DNA of 64,000 nt from Flectonema sp. DT1601 (GCA_964019425.1 OZ025854.1:62001-126000), one strand, 5' to 3'; shown: positions 32,169 through 44,331, counted from the stretch's first letter. The notes: generated by a model from the letters alone, not told the origin. Translations and numbers: made by a program.

Positions 32169-32750
32169 TCAGACGTACTGTGGCTGAGCCGGGTTCTGAA
32201 GTTCCTTAACGAACTTCATACGGAAGACGATAGCAGCAACGAAGACCACAGCAGAGATAACAATGCTGGCAATAAGTCTTGTTAGAGAAGGTGCAAACCA
32301 CGTTTCACAAATGGCTCCAGAGGCAGAATCATCGCAATTCTCAGTCTTAAACAGGATCAATAAGATAACGTATGTTACGAAAGTAATCGCACCATAGAAG
32401 ATACATCCTGTGGATGCTCCAACTCTTCCAGTCGGGGTGTTGCACATACAACCAAAGAAGCAAAGTCCAATCAAACCACAACAAGCAGTTCCCAAACACG
32501 CCGGTACAAAGTCATCACGATCTTGAACAACAACAACAGTTGTTTGCTGCGGTTGGTACATAACTGGCTGCTGTCCATACGCTGGCTGCTGTCCATACGC
32601 CGGCTGCTGCCCATACCCCGGCTGTTGCTGTCCATACCCCGGCTGTTGCTGGTGGATATGCTGCGGTGGTGGTTGGTACATAGGAACACCCACTACCGGC
32701 TGCTGCTGTGGCTTCTCGACATTGGTAAGGTGAGTTTTCTCAGTGTCCAT
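32169..32750 (-). CDS. Small membrane protein with YGQQP repeats
   Basis: A 193-residue protein with a Gln/Pro/Tyr-rich cytosolic-type N-terminus containing tandem YGQQP units (about residues 38-62), a Cys/Gly-rich hydrophobic stretch (LGTACCGLIGLCFFGCMCN), then two clear membrane helices (ITFVTYVILLILF and IASIVISAVVFVAAIVF) and a short basic tail. I do not recognise the family. Leader: an acceptor CTTCTAATCAG lies about 30 nt before the ATG. Confidence 0.8.
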   Translation of the reverse strand: MDTEKTHLTNVEKPQQQPVVGVPMYQPPPQHIHQQQPGYGQQQPGYGQQPAYGQQPAYGQQPVMYQPQQTTVVVVQDRDDFVPACLGTACCGLIGLCFFGCMCNTPTGRVGASTGCIFYGAITFVTYVILLILFKTENCDDSASGAICETWFAPSLTRLIASIVISAVVFVAAIVFRMKFVKELQNPAQPQYV

Positions 32751-33592
32751 TTTGATAGAAAAGAGAGCGTAGAAAGGCTGATTAGAAGTAATAAAGTTAA
32801 TATTGATACTTCACATCGTGAGCTTCACTCACTTGTTTTAAAATAAAATGCAGGACGCCAAGAACCCAAATTCCGAAAAGTACGGATTTCAACACAAGGT
32901 TTCAAAAAGAAATTTCGATTTTTTTTTTTTTTTTTTTTTTTGAGTGCACCACGACCCGTGTGTCTGTGATGCTGTTTGCGCTGTTAGGCGGTTGTTCTTT
33001 TTTGATTGTTCCTCCGCATCTAAGAAAACCAGCTCCAAAAAAAAAATTTTTTTAAAGCGCCCATACTGTAATGGCAGCAGCCTCTTTGTCTAGAACAGAG
33101 GGCGTCCCGGTTCGATTCCGGGTGGGTGCATTTTATTTCTGTGAAAAGAGAAAAAAAAGTATAACTAACTACTACAACGCACAGAAGTCGTAAGAAGTGA
33201 CAATACAGAGAGGAGTGAAGACACTACTCACAAGAAGAATTACAATTTTATCTCCTAAAGGGAAGGGCAGAGCATTCCAAAAGTCATGTTTTCTTTTTAG
33301 ACGAATTCTATTCCGACTTTTATGTTTGAGTGGATCCAAGACTGAAAAAACCAAAAAAAAGCAAATAAGAAGTGACGTTATTGACACCCTTAAGTGGTAG
33401 GTGTCGCAACAGAAGTTTTAGGAGGGCTTATGACAAAGCCTCTCTCTAAACTTTTAAATAGTCTTGCAAGAAGAAGTTAAAAAGTATTTGACGGATTCTT
33501 GCTGACCAAAAGGAAAGAAGAAAAGCTTCTAAGTACCTCCTTAGTGAGGTAATAGGCGGTTAGATAAAAACTTGAGACCTGCGTAATTTTGA
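32751..33592. other. Spacer containing a tRNA-like gene
   Basis: Includes the leader of the YGQQP protein, a T run at 32920-32941, the plus-strand tRNA-like gene at 33057-33130, and otherwise unremarkable AT-rich sequence, probably the 3' UTR of the LRR gene. Confidence 0.55.
33057..33130 (+). tRNA. tRNA-like gene, isotype unclear
   Basis: 74 nt folding as a tRNA: acceptor GCGCCCA with TGGGTGC, D arm CTGT...GCAG with GG in the loop, T arm CCCGG/TTCGATT/CCGGG, discriminator A, then a short T run (33131-33134). The anticodon arm is 2 nt too long (19 instead of 17). If CCTCT pairs with AGAGG the loop has 11 nt and U33 would be followed by GTC (Asp). If CTTTG pairs with CAGAG the 7-nt loop gives TAG but position 33 is C. 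The acceptor has a G3:U70 pair, otherwise the tRNA-Ala hallmark. It may be a real gene with an unusual arm or a decayed one. Confidence 0.7.
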
Positions 33593-35176
<1,584 letters not shown>

Positions 35177-35712
35177 TTGAAAGGTTACGTCACTCAACTA
35201 TTTCTGAATGAAATAAAAAAAATAATAACTTAAAATGGAATTCATTACAGTAAACTCGACTCTCAGCCATAATATAAAAAAAAAAAAAAAAAAAAACGAG
35301 GTGTAAATAGTGGAGGTGGTGGTATTTCGAAAAATAACTATAAAGTTACTTAACATTTTAAAAAAAAAAAACCAAAAAAAAAAAGGGAAAAAACCTTTGC
35401 ATTGGGCAAAGGTGACTAAAGAAGAACGGGACTCCAATAGGAGTGACCGAGACGTTGCTGTAGTGTTTAGAAGGTATGTCCTGTGAGAAGTACAAACTGT
35501 TCACCATTGAGTTATTATTTCGATTTGACAACATCGACTAAAACCTTTTGAACGAACGTTCTGTGTGCATATCATGATGGTGGGAGGGTGTAGCCCGGGG
35601 GTGGACCTTTTTTTTTTTTTTTTTTTTATTTATCCCCGTTCATAAGAAGGTTAAGATTATCGGTATTTTCAATTCTCAGAAAGAGACTTTCAACCTGAAG
35701 CTCTGAGAGATT

Positions 35713-35748
<36 letters not shown>

Positions 35749-36010
35749 TTGCTAACTGAGTGCTAAGGTTGCAGGCGGTTAACAATAATAATTAAAAAAA
35801 AGGATTAGAACTGATAAGGGTAAATGAAAATAACAAACGAAAACAGAGTGCTTTAAAAAAAAGAGAAAGCTTTTGAATTCAAGCTTACTTCCTATTCGAA
35901 GTAGGGATTGCCTTGCGTAGTCACAGCACAGAGTCCTGAAGGGAGGTAACTCACCAACAGAGGACCCAATCTAGAGCTACAAGATATGTAATTTAATTTT
36001 ATGAAAAAAG

Positions 36011-36148
36011 AATCGGCAAACTTCACTTTTTTACTTACTCACTCACACTTTTATTTTGTTTGCGCGCAACCAGGTACAAAATCCTAATAAAGGAATAGGT
36101 TAGTTACGCTGCCACAATTCTCTTTCTACCGAACAATGGGTTTGTAGG
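36011..36148. repeat. Repeat R2, copy 1
   Basis: 138 bp almost identical to 62039-62176, same orientation, only a few mismatches by eye (for example GCGCGCAACC against GTGCGCAACC). Such identity implies recent movement or ongoing conversion. Confidence 0.85.
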
Positions 36149-36606
36149 TACAAAAAAAAAATTAGAAAGGTATTAAAACTTCAGCTGAAGAGCTCCACCT
36201 TAACCATAGCTATACTAACTATTCGAACTTAAAAAACAAATAAATAAATAAATAAAAAAAATGAACGAATTAAAATAAAAAAAAAACGAATAAACAATAC
36301 CAATATAACAATATGATAAAATAAAAAACGACCTTGTTGTTACCTGACGCTTACCTCTTACTTTTAAGGACAATAACTCTTATCCAGCTCCTCATCAGCG
36401 AAGAGTGGGATTACTGTAAAGTCATTCAAAGACTATCAAAGTTGTTGTGAGAACAACATCCCTAATAGTCTGCGAGGAGAGAGTTCACACTACTGGGAGA
36501 TTGAGAATACAAACAAATAGATGATCGTGTAAAAAAAAAGAATTAATTTTAACTTACGAACTATTCAGAAAAACAGGAATACAACACTTGTTGATACTTT
36601 TGTTTT

Positions 36607-36636
36607 GCACCGACAAAGCTAAAGGAGGCTTACGTT
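36607..36636 (-). repeat. Short dispersed motif R6, copy 1
   Basis: On the minus strand reads CCTCCTTTAGCTTTGTCGGTGCA. Related sequences lie at 55487-55545 and 63455-63520, with CCTCCTTTAGC at one end and GTGCA (or CGTGCA) at the other. This copy abuts the 18S fragment. Confidence 0.45.
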
Positions 36637-36684
36637 AATCCTTGAAACAAGCATTTGATGACTACTGGCAGGATCAACCAGGTT
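36635..36684 (-). rRNA. 18S rRNA 5'-end fragment
   Basis: On the minus strand begins AACCTGGTTGATCCTGCCAG, the universal eukaryotic 18S start, and continues through TAGTCAT...ATGCTTGTTTCAAGGA with a small change, then departs from rRNA. About 50 nt only, so a fragment, not a gene. Confidence 0.9.
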
Positions 36685-37459
36685 TCTCCGAGTTGAAAGC
36701 ATCAAGACGTTAGTTGTCTCTTTTTTTCCGCAGTTCTGATTGTGCTGCCCCAACATTCCCATTCATCGTATCTTGTTAAGCAAAATGAATCCAAATTCAA
36801 AAAAAAAAAAAAAAAAAAAAACACTACTATTCATTTTTTTTGTTCCACAAAAATCGAACAACGGGTGCGACATAGACAGTGCCCTCTCCAATTGATCTGG
36901 AGGGTCCATTGGGTAAAAGTAGAAAAACTAACGTCCCTCGCACTAAGAACAAATAAATAAAAAACGGTGTAAGCGGCAACTGGCTGCAGAGGAGGTATGC
37001 TAAAAGACAACAGAATGGCTCGCGACTTAAAAATGGGCGGCACTCTAAAGACAGACTTGTCAAAAGATAGATGAAAAAAAGTAAAAAAGAATCAAAGAAG
37101 TATTCCGACTATATTTTTAAGATTCACAGTCCATCTCCACTCCCTCCTCCCCTACCCTAGACGCCGTGTGGTCCTTCCGTGCCGTGGCGTAATTCGCTTC
37201 ATGTTGATGAGTGACCAGCGAACCTTTGATATGATTCCGAAAGTAGAAAGAGACTCACTTGTTTTAATAATTAAATCAGAGTACTTGGTGTGCTTACCTT
37301 AAACAGCAATAGAAGGGAAAGATCGGTTAGAGAAGAAACAAGGAGAGTTCTTAGCAGTGTATTTTCAAAAAGGGATTTTGGCCTAAGATTCTCCAATTTT
37401 TTAGTACTGCTCAAGTGTCAGACAGGTGAGACTCTTAGCGGCTTGAGGACGCCAAGCGC

Positions 37460-37461
<2 letters not shown>

Positions 37462-37526
<65 letters not shown>
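37462..37526 (+). repeat. 65-nt C homopolymer
   Basis: An uninterrupted run of 65 C. A shorter C run is at about 37657-37668. Real length may differ because such runs are hard to sequence. The poly-Pro and poly-Gly frames across it are artefacts. Confidence 0.95.
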
Positions 37527-37530
<4 letters not shown>

Positions 37531-38078
37531 TACTAATAGTGGTGATATCAGTTGAGGCTGAATGAGTATACTCCGTCCTGAAGTTCCTGACTACAAGACG
37601 ACAAGGATTTATTCCTGTAATATTGATAATGACACCTTTATAACAGAGAATGAATCCCCCCCCCCCCCTTATATTGCGAAACAAAAAACCTTCCTTTGCT
37701 TAAAAGAAAAAGATAAATTTAAAAAAAAAAAAAAAAAACACAGAACAAGAAAAGAATTCGGTTAGTTTTCTTCTCCCTTCTTATGAACTAATTCCAAGTC
37801 GCAAGTTTGCTGGATACTTAAGCACTCTAGAGAAAGGGAACTTGTACAAAAAGGTTTTTTGAAAAAAGATAACTTAACTGATCTGTAAAAAGAAACAAAA
37901 AAACAAAAAAAAAATCAGGTTAAGAAAGGTCGGAAGAGACTAATTTTTTGATTTCAATTTTTTTTTTTTTTCTCAAAAGAACACTCGAAAATTTTGCCGC
38001 CAAGGTTAGAGGAATTACCGTTTCTTTTTTTTTTTTTAACCTCAACAGGGGTAACAGTTATATCGCTACCAGCAACCG

Positions 38079-38140
38079 TGAGACTCTCACAGACGATAAG
38101 AGACGTAGAATAACCTGGAACAAATGACTACCTAAACCAA
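38079..38140. repeat. Short repeat R7, copy 1
   Basis: About 60 bp with the near-palindrome GTGAGACTCTCAC followed by AGAGACGT; similar sequence at 55843-55905. Degenerate; origin unknown. Confidence 0.4.
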
Positions 38141-38402
38141 AGAATACGGGAAATTCCACCTTCCATTGCAAAACAGTTGAATATGTTGTTTATTATAAGA
38201 CAGTGCACTAAATCAAAAATATTTAAAGAAAAATAAAAAAAGAAATGTTTGTATATAACAATTTTGTTCTGCTGTTCTATAAAACACTTTGTGGGTTCAG
38301 TTTTTTTTTTTTTTTTTGATAAGTGGTGAGATTTTTCGCAACGAAATCACACATGAGATGATGTTTGTCGTCGTATTTAACACAACAACAAGTTCTATCT
38401 AA

Positions 38403-38580
38403 CCTTAGGACACCTGCCCTTATACTCTACGTGAGATTTCTGTTCTCACTGAGCCTACCTTAGGGCACCTGCGTTAATGTGTAACAGATGTGCCGCCCCA
38501 GCCAAACTCCCCACCTGACTGGTGTCTCCAAACGAGGGGTCACGAGCCGAAGCCCGTTTGTCGCTGGAATCGGAAAAGCC
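38403..38580 (-). rRNA. 28S rRNA fragment (peptidyl-transferase region)
   Basis: The minus strand carries the strongly conserved large-subunit block CAGGTGGGGAGTTTGGCTGG, then GGGCGGCACATCTGTTA, TAACGCAGGTGCCCTAAGG, and GAGAACAGAAATCTCACGTA, in the correct order and spacing. A GC-rich hairpin (GGGCTTCGGCTCG) before it fits a variable domain. A second GCAGGTGTCCTAAGG directly follows, so the fragment ends in a small duplication. About 170 nt of a gene several kb long; not functional by itself. Confidence 0.9.
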
Positions 38581-38984
38581 ATGGAAGTCTCTTAAATCGA
38601 AGTTGGTGAACAGACATAAAAAATCTGATAATAATCATCACCAACCGTACAACATAAATATCAACCATACGAGGAAATGAGAAGGAACACAAAAGGACGT
38701 CACAAAAATGATAGGGGAAAAAAAAGCTATCATTCAGGTAACAAATTCCTAACAAACGGGAATACTCACATAAACAACCGAAAAAAAAAAAGAAAGTAGA
38801 AAGTAACAATAAGAATTATCAATCCAACACGCACTGACAGTAAAAAAAAAAATAACAAAAAAAAAAAAATAAAAATAAAAATAAAAACTATATTAATATC
38901 GACGTATATCAATATTTGAATAGTTTCCTCTTAGAAACTCATTACATCAAAAATATAATTAACCAACCAATACATTAATATGGA

Positions 38985-39090
38985 AGGGGGTTAACTGTTC
39001 GAGTTTGTACGTAAAATACAAATGTATTGTATCATAAAAACAACATAACGATAATTTAACATTAGTTCTGAGATACAGTGACTAAAGGTA
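38985..39090. repeat. Repeat R4, single copy
   Basis: About 100 bp (GGGGGTTAACTGTTCGAG to ACAGTGACTAAAGG) nearly identical to 54381-54485. Further, more diverged copies follow the latter. Confidence 0.8.
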
Positions 39091-39587
39091 ATGTTAGTGT
39101 AGGTATGCACCAACATTCTCTGCGATTAGACGGGAGGAAGACTTTGATTAGGTTCATACGAATATTATTGTATCAGAACTCAATAATAAAATTAAAAAAA
39201 ACTCATGACACAAGTGACTAAAATGTTAATACAGGCTAGATGGGGGGGGTGTGGTCTTTAACAACCCCCACCCCCAAACATTGATCAGCTCTCAACAGTT
39301 GTAGAAACAAATTTTAAAATAAAAAAATTCGTCAAAGTACGAGGAAATATTATATAAAAAAAAGAAAATCAAATCAAAAACTTCATTTTTTTTTTTTTTT
39401 TTTTTTTTTTAATACTCGATACTTTTAGTTTGTGCGAAACCACAGTACAAAAAATCATAATAATAAAAGGAAGCATAGTTTAAGCGTTTCGCAAAGAAAA
39501 AAAAAAAATAATAATAATAATAATAAATACTATGAGGGATACACAACAAAACTAATTATACAAATAAACAAGATTAGAGCATTCTGA

Positions 39588-40220
39588 CTAATTTGAAAAA
39601 AAGTTAGTAATAGCGAGTGATGAATTATCGTCATATGATGTGCTGTGACTTGACGACGATGAGTAGCATATTTCAGCATCGAGACTCCCTGCTGGTGATC
39701 TTTGACCGAGATCCCAGACTTCTCCAAAAGAAAGTCCCTGAGGCAGTCCTTCACATGCAACCATAATTGCAGGTGACTCCCATAGCATTGATGGCGATTC
39801 GGGTAGTAACGATGACGTTGCACGGTGCATTGTGCGGTCTGAGATCTTTCTCTTAAAATCGCTGTAGTTACTAACACTAGCGAAATTGCAATGTGTTTCG
39901 ATATTGCTTTTTGTGTCTCTGTTGTTGCTGTTGTTGCTGTTGTTTCTGCTAACAAGTCCTGGTGGAAGCTTTTCAACTATATTTTCATCAACAGTCGTTT
40001 CCGACAGTTTATTATTTTCAGCTTCTCTCTCAGCCAACTGATTCATTGCCTTCCGTAGTGTTGTTATCTGAGGTCTGACTTGTGATTTTTTGACGTCGTC
40101 TGCTGAGGTTTTCATATTATCTGCTCCTGCTATTTGAGATCTCTTTGTTCCGAAGTCTTGCACTTCTTGTTTTTCTCTCTTGAAGAAGTCTTTTATAACT
40201 CTTAAGATCCCCTTGGACAT
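39588..40220 (-). CDS. Unknown protein, 210 aa
   Basis: No family recognised. Basic, helical N-terminus (MSKGILRVIKDFFKREKQEV), an Asn/Ser-rich middle (RNNSNNSNNRD), and a C-terminal region with SPSMLWESPAIMVACEGLPQ. No signal peptide or membrane helix. The start is the ATG at 40220; the frame begins with GTG at 40238. An acceptor TTCTCCCCTCAG lies about 65 nt upstream. Composition is less constrained than its neighbours, so confidence is moderate. Confidence 0.65.
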   Translation of the reverse strand: MSKGILRVIKDFFKREKQEVQDFGTKRSQIAGADNMKTSADDVKKSQVRPQITTLRKAMNQLAEREAENNKLSETTVDENIVEKLPPGLVSRNNSNNSNNRDTKSNIETHCNFASVSNYSDFKRKISDRTMHRATSSLLPESPSMLWESPAIMVACEGLPQGLSFGEVWDLGQRSPAGSLDAEICYSSSSSHSTSYDDNSSLAITNFFSN

Positions 40221-41349
40221 CTTTCCCTCCCCCCTCACGATACCTCCCTTTCCTCCCCTTCTGGATCTGTTGTTTTTCTATCTGAGGGGAGAACATAATT
40301 ACTATAATGGAACGCATCTGCTAACGACACAAGTGAACTGTGGAAGATCTATCCCGCTACTGGGTATTTTTTTTTATTTATTTCTCTCTCTCTCCCTGTG
40401 TGGGTGTTGTCAATTAGTATAATAAATTGTCATTCAGCCTCATCTCAAGTCGGACAGACAAAAACAAACCTGGGCCTTTTGTGTTTTCCTTTTTTTTTTT
40501 TTTTTTTTTTTTTTTTGTGAAATTGTTAGCAGTCTTCATTCTTTGGGAATGTTTCAATAATAAAAAGAATTACTTTATAAGCAACATCATAGCATTCGCT
40601 ACTTACTTTTTATTTTTATTTATTTATTTTTTTTTTTAAATTCCTTCGTTATTATTTCTTCTCGTTGTTAAAAAGTTTTTTTTTTTTTTTTTTTTTTTTT
40701 AAAGTTTTCATTATTCTTCAGTTAAGCAACTCAACTCAATTCTTCTTTTTTTTTTTTTTTTAAAATTTCATTGATGGAAAAAGCATTGATTTTTTTTTTT
40801 TTTTTTTTAAATTTATTTTTTTTTTCTTACATGCAACACACATCCGATTTGGTTGGGTAACTTGATACTAATATTAAATGGAAAGCAACTTGAAACTGGC
40901 TAAAACGAAAATAAGGTTCAGCCAAACCTGGATGCAATATAAGAAAATCAACAATTGGTATCGATAATAGTGGTGGCATTTATCATTTTTTTTTTTTTTT
41001 TTTTTAAAATCTCTCAAAAAGAGAGAACTGAGAACTTGAATATAATCACTGTCGTATAATTAAACAGAAAAAAAAAAAAAAAAAAGAAGGAGGTACTTGA
41101 TCTCCTACACAACGATGGAAACATAACGATTACATTTATTTATATTTTCCTCCTTCCATCCTGACAACACATGTTTCTTGTTGGACTTTGTGAAGTTGAG
41201 TTTTTTCACTCATGCTTAGGAAAAAGTTAATTACTTTCTTGCGCCCTGTTTTTTTTAGGTGCAAAAAAAAAAAAAAAACCTCAGCTAACAACACTGAAAA
41301 ACTCGATATTCTTTATATTTCAGGCATAGCAAATTTATTTGCTGTAAGG

Positions 41350-41383
<34 letters not shown>

Positions 41384-41720
41384 ATATGAAGATCACGGGG
41401 CACAAAACGCCTCCTTTTCCTTCTCTTTTTTTTTTAACCTGCTTCCGAAGATTTTTTTTTTTCCCCCCCTCATGTCACTTAGAAGTGACACGGCATATAA
41501 AAATATGAAACCGCCATAAGGCAGCAGTCTTGTCTCTTCAGCTTGAGGAAGTAACTCACTCCAGGTATACCTCATCTGTGTAGAGCTGAATGCATTCAAG
41601 AAGATGAGATAGTTTGAGTGACAATCGTAATTTCAGTCAGGTTTTGAAAACGAATGACAAGATCGATTCCCACTCGAGCAATTTTTTCTATCCGTCAAGG
41701 GTGCTTATGTTTTTATTTAT
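40221..41720. other. Intergenic spacer
   Basis: 1.5 kb dominated by T runs on the plus strand (40491-40517, 40676-40700, 40746-40760, 40786-40808) and one A run of about 32 at 41349-41381. No gene or recognised repeat. Confidence 0.55.
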
Positions 41721-42686
41721 TTATTTTTTAGTCAATCTTCCCGCAGCGAATCCAGTTATCATCAGTATCGCAGCGACTGAAATTTGAACCGCTGGGGGAA
41801 TGTCGTTGAGAGGAGAAGGTTTTTGTTTTGATTTTTGAAGGTTAAGCTTCCTTGTAGGCAGAGGAGGGAGAACTTGTTGAGTGAAACCAACTGAGCCCTC
41901 GTCTATTGAGGTGCGAGATCTCGGTAGAGCTGAAGTTTTTCTTTCAAGACGAGGAGGTCCAGATACAGGTCTGATTCGGGTGCTTTCACTCATTATTGTG
42001 CTTCCACCATCACCTCGGTCAACATCTGTATGGTCGAATCGAACGAGTTCATTTTCTAAATTGTTATTCTTTTGTTGTAATTCTTCAATTGTTTCGTCTT
42101 TTTGTTCTGATTCAGTAGTTGATAACGCTAACTGTTCTCTTAGCTCAGCTACTTGTCTTTCTTTTATTTGTAATTCTGAGTTGATAATTGTCATGTCCTT
42201 GTTATTCGCTTGAGATATAATTAATTTTTTTTCTAGTGTAGTTATTTCTGATTTTAATCGAGGGATGATTTCATTATCTGATTCATCATTTTGTTGTTCG
42301 ATATCTGGAATTGATTCTTCTAAATTTAAAAGTTGTTCTCTGAGTTCAGAGAGTTTAGATTCGCTGTTTGAAACTTTTCTTTCTGCGTCTACTAACGTCA
42401 TTTGAAGTTTTCGTTTTTCAACTAAATGATCTTTTCTTTGTTGTCTTGCAAGGCTAATCAAATCTATTAAACTTTGATGGTCTACTTTCAATTTTCCTGA
42501 TATACCTTTCGATGACTCACCCAAGTCTTTTACTTTTGCGATGGAGGTTGTTAGTCTTTCTCTCAATGTGTCGTCTGAAGTTACGTGTTTTCTTGTTTGA
42601 GACATGACTTCGCTTAAAACTCTGCTCTCATTGTTCATTCTATTCAAAAGTTCTCCAGCTTCTTCAAATGATTTCCCATCATCCAT
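41721..42686 (-). CDS. Tail-anchored coiled-coil protein
   Basis: 321 residues. Residues 1-220 are almost continuous heptad-type helix (ERKVSNSESKLSELREQLLN, EIIPRLKSEITTLEKKLIIS), then a Pro/Ser-rich linker (RIRPVSGPPRLERKTS) and a single C-terminal membrane helix (VQISVAAILMITGFAAGRL) followed by TKK. That layout is typical of tail-anchored tethers or golgin-like proteins of the endomembrane system or mitochondrial outer membrane. No specific homologue recognised. Confidence 0.8.
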   Translation of the reverse strand: MDDGKSFEEAGELLNRMNNESRVLSEVMSQTRKHVTSDDTLRERLTTSIAKVKDLGESSKGISGKLKVDHQSLIDLISLARQQRKDHLVEKRKLQMTLVDAERKVSNSESKLSELREQLLNLEESIPDIEQQNDESDNEIIPRLKSEITTLEKKLIISQANNKDMTIINSELQIKERQVAELREQLALSTTESEQKDETIEELQQKNNNLENELVRFDHTDVDRGDGGSTIMSESTRIRPVSGPPRLERKTSALPRSRTSIDEGSVGFTQQVLPPLPTRKLNLQKSKQKPSPLNDIPPAVQISVAAILMITGFAAGRLTKK

Positions 42687-43056
42687 TGTTGTTTTTTTAT
42701 TTTTTTTTGATGAATTTTTTTTTTTTTTTTTTTCTGATGAATTATTTCATATTGTCATTTTTTTTTTTCCTTTCTTTTTTTTTAAATTGCGCCTCGTCCT
42801 TTTTTAAAAAACAACAATAATATTCATTTAATCTTGAGGAAAAAGAAAAAAAAAAACCATTCAGATTAGCCTTATATTTCGTTGAAACGCGGACAAAAAT
42901 CCTGTCGCACGAGGGAACATAAATCATAACCATAAGAAATTATGTCGGCTTTCAATCTGAACAGTTTCTTCTCCGACTACGTCGGTACAAAAAATTTAAA
43001 AATAGCAGGTACAAGGTAAGATCAAGTTGGGTTAATAAACAAAAAAAAAGTCACCG
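42687..43056. other. Spacer with repeat R1 inverted copy
   Basis: 370 bp holding the leader of the coiled-coil gene, T runs, and repeat R1 at 42857-42988. Confidence 0.6.
42857..42988 (-). repeat. Repeat R1 copy, inverted relative to 25 kb
   Basis: 132 bp, reverse complement of 25039-25167 with scattered mismatches. Same inverted ends and the same hairpin end (CCGACTACGTCGG). Confidence 0.7.
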
Positions 43057-44331
43057 TTACTGTTGATCTGGGTTAGTTTTCTCAGCTTCGTCAATAGTGT
43101 CGGCAACAGCTCCCGTGTTGTAGCAAAAGAAATAAACAATCGTGACGGACAGTACCACGAATGCTAAACACCCGACTACAATACCCGCGATTGCTCCATC
43201 TGGAAGATCGTCTTCACTAGTTAGTGGTACGTAAACAACAACATTTCCGTTGAATACAATTTTTAAACCAGTCGGAACACTACCTTCTGTACTAAAGAAG
43301 TTAGTCAGAGAAATATTAACATCGTTTCGAGCTCTGTCTAAACTCTTTGTGGTAACATCAATGAATGTTAATGTGTGTTTGATGTCTGCTAAAACAATAT
43401 CTGATCGGGAGAGTAATCTTGCATCAGCACAAGTGAGACATCCGTTTACACTACAGATATTAGCACAACTTGTTGTGTTAGTTCCGAGAGCTAACGAGAT
43501 AGTGTTGGAAAGGATTTCTGTTATAGAAGCGATGTCGACCATCTCTCCAGTGATGTCCAACGCAATTCTAATTTCATATGTTCCAGTCAAAGGTAAGCAT
43601 TGTGTGTTTACAATGTTACTTTGCAATACGTATCCTGGAAGGCATTCAATAGCAGCACAGCCTCTATTCCCAACCACACCTGATGCTGGTGTTTCACTGA
43701 ATGGGATTGCTGTCTTGACTCCGATAGATTTTTCACACAGATTCTCGAATGATTCACGAGATCCCATCTGGTTGTAGTCTACTGTTCCAACGTTTTTTAC
43801 GATCGAAGTTGATGGCTCACTCTGAAGTAAATCATTTATTAATTTACCAACATTCACAACCACATCACTCGCTGAAAGAATGTCAGCTATTCTTACACTA
43901 CTTCTCACAGCAGTTCTAACGATATTGTCATAACACAGGTGAGTTATTGCCGCAGTTGTTGCCGCCATAGTCGTTTCTCCCATTGCTCTTTTTATAATTA
44001 CATCATAAGGAGCTGTGAACATATTTACTTTTGTGCAATCAGCATTATTGTTGCTTAACGTGTAATATAAAGAAACAATTTCAGCCGTCACAGATCCCCC
44101 TGTAGAACTGCATTGTGGATATATATTATTACTTCCTGAAAAGTAAGTACACTTGTCAACAGCTGCTGTTGATGATTTGCATTTGTATGTCGTCGTGTCG
44201 CAAGTTGCGGTTTTTTCATCAAATAGTCTGCAGTGAGTATCCGTCGAGCATGTCGTCATCGAACTAGGTGATACGGAGGTTGGAACAGCAAAAGTGAATG
44301 TTGTCATAGCAGCTATCAGGATGCTTCTCAT
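43057..44331 (-). CDS. Predicted type I surface glycoprotein
   Basis: 424 residues. Signal peptide at 1-16 (MRSILIAAMTTFTFAV), a short Cys-rich module (TCSTDTHCRLFDEKTATC), a long Thr/Ser-rich ectodomain with N-glycosylation sites (NTT, NIS) and further cysteines, then a single membrane helix (GAIAGIVVGCLAFVVLSVTIVYF) and an acidic tail ending NPDQQ. The DGAIAGIVVGC type of helix resembles surface proteins of free-living euglenozoans such as Bodo. Ligand unknown. An A tract of about 21 nt immediately precedes the ATG in the leader. Confidence 0.82.
   Translation of the reverse strand: MRSILIAAMTTFTFAVPTSVSPSSMTTCSTDTHCRLFDEKTATCDTTTYKCKSSTAAVDKCTYFSGSNNIYPQCSSTGGSVTAEIVSLYYTLSNNNADCTKVNMFTAPYDVIIKRAMGETTMAATTAAITHLCYDNIVRTAVRSSVRIADILSASDVVVNVGKLINDLLQSEPSTSIVKNVGTVDYNQMGSRESFENLCEKSIGVKTAIPFSETPASGVVGNRGCAAIECLPGYVLQSNIVNTQCLPLTGTYEIRIALDITGEMVDIASITEILSNTISLALGTNTTSCANICSVNGCLTCADARLLSRSDIVLADIKHTLTFIDVTTKSLDRARNDVNISLTNFFSTEGSVPTGLKIVFNGNVVVYVPLTSEDDLPDGAIAGIVVGCLAFVVLSVTIVYFFCYNTGAVADTIDEAEKTNPDQQ

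Larger units (their letters stand above)
35177..39587. other. Long spacer with rRNA fragments and repeats
   Basis: 4.4 kb without a protein gene. It contains a repeat R2 copy (36011-36148), a short motif element (36607-36636), an 18S rRNA 5' fragment (36635-36684), a C run (37462-37526), a hairpin-bearing repeat (38079-38140), a 28S rRNA fragment (38403-38580) and an R4 repeat copy (38985-39090), all between A/T runs. It reads like a graveyard of insertions. Confidence 0.65.

Noticed and set aside
37290-37684. Frames with poly-Pro and poly-Gly
   Set aside because: Produced by the 65-nt C run.
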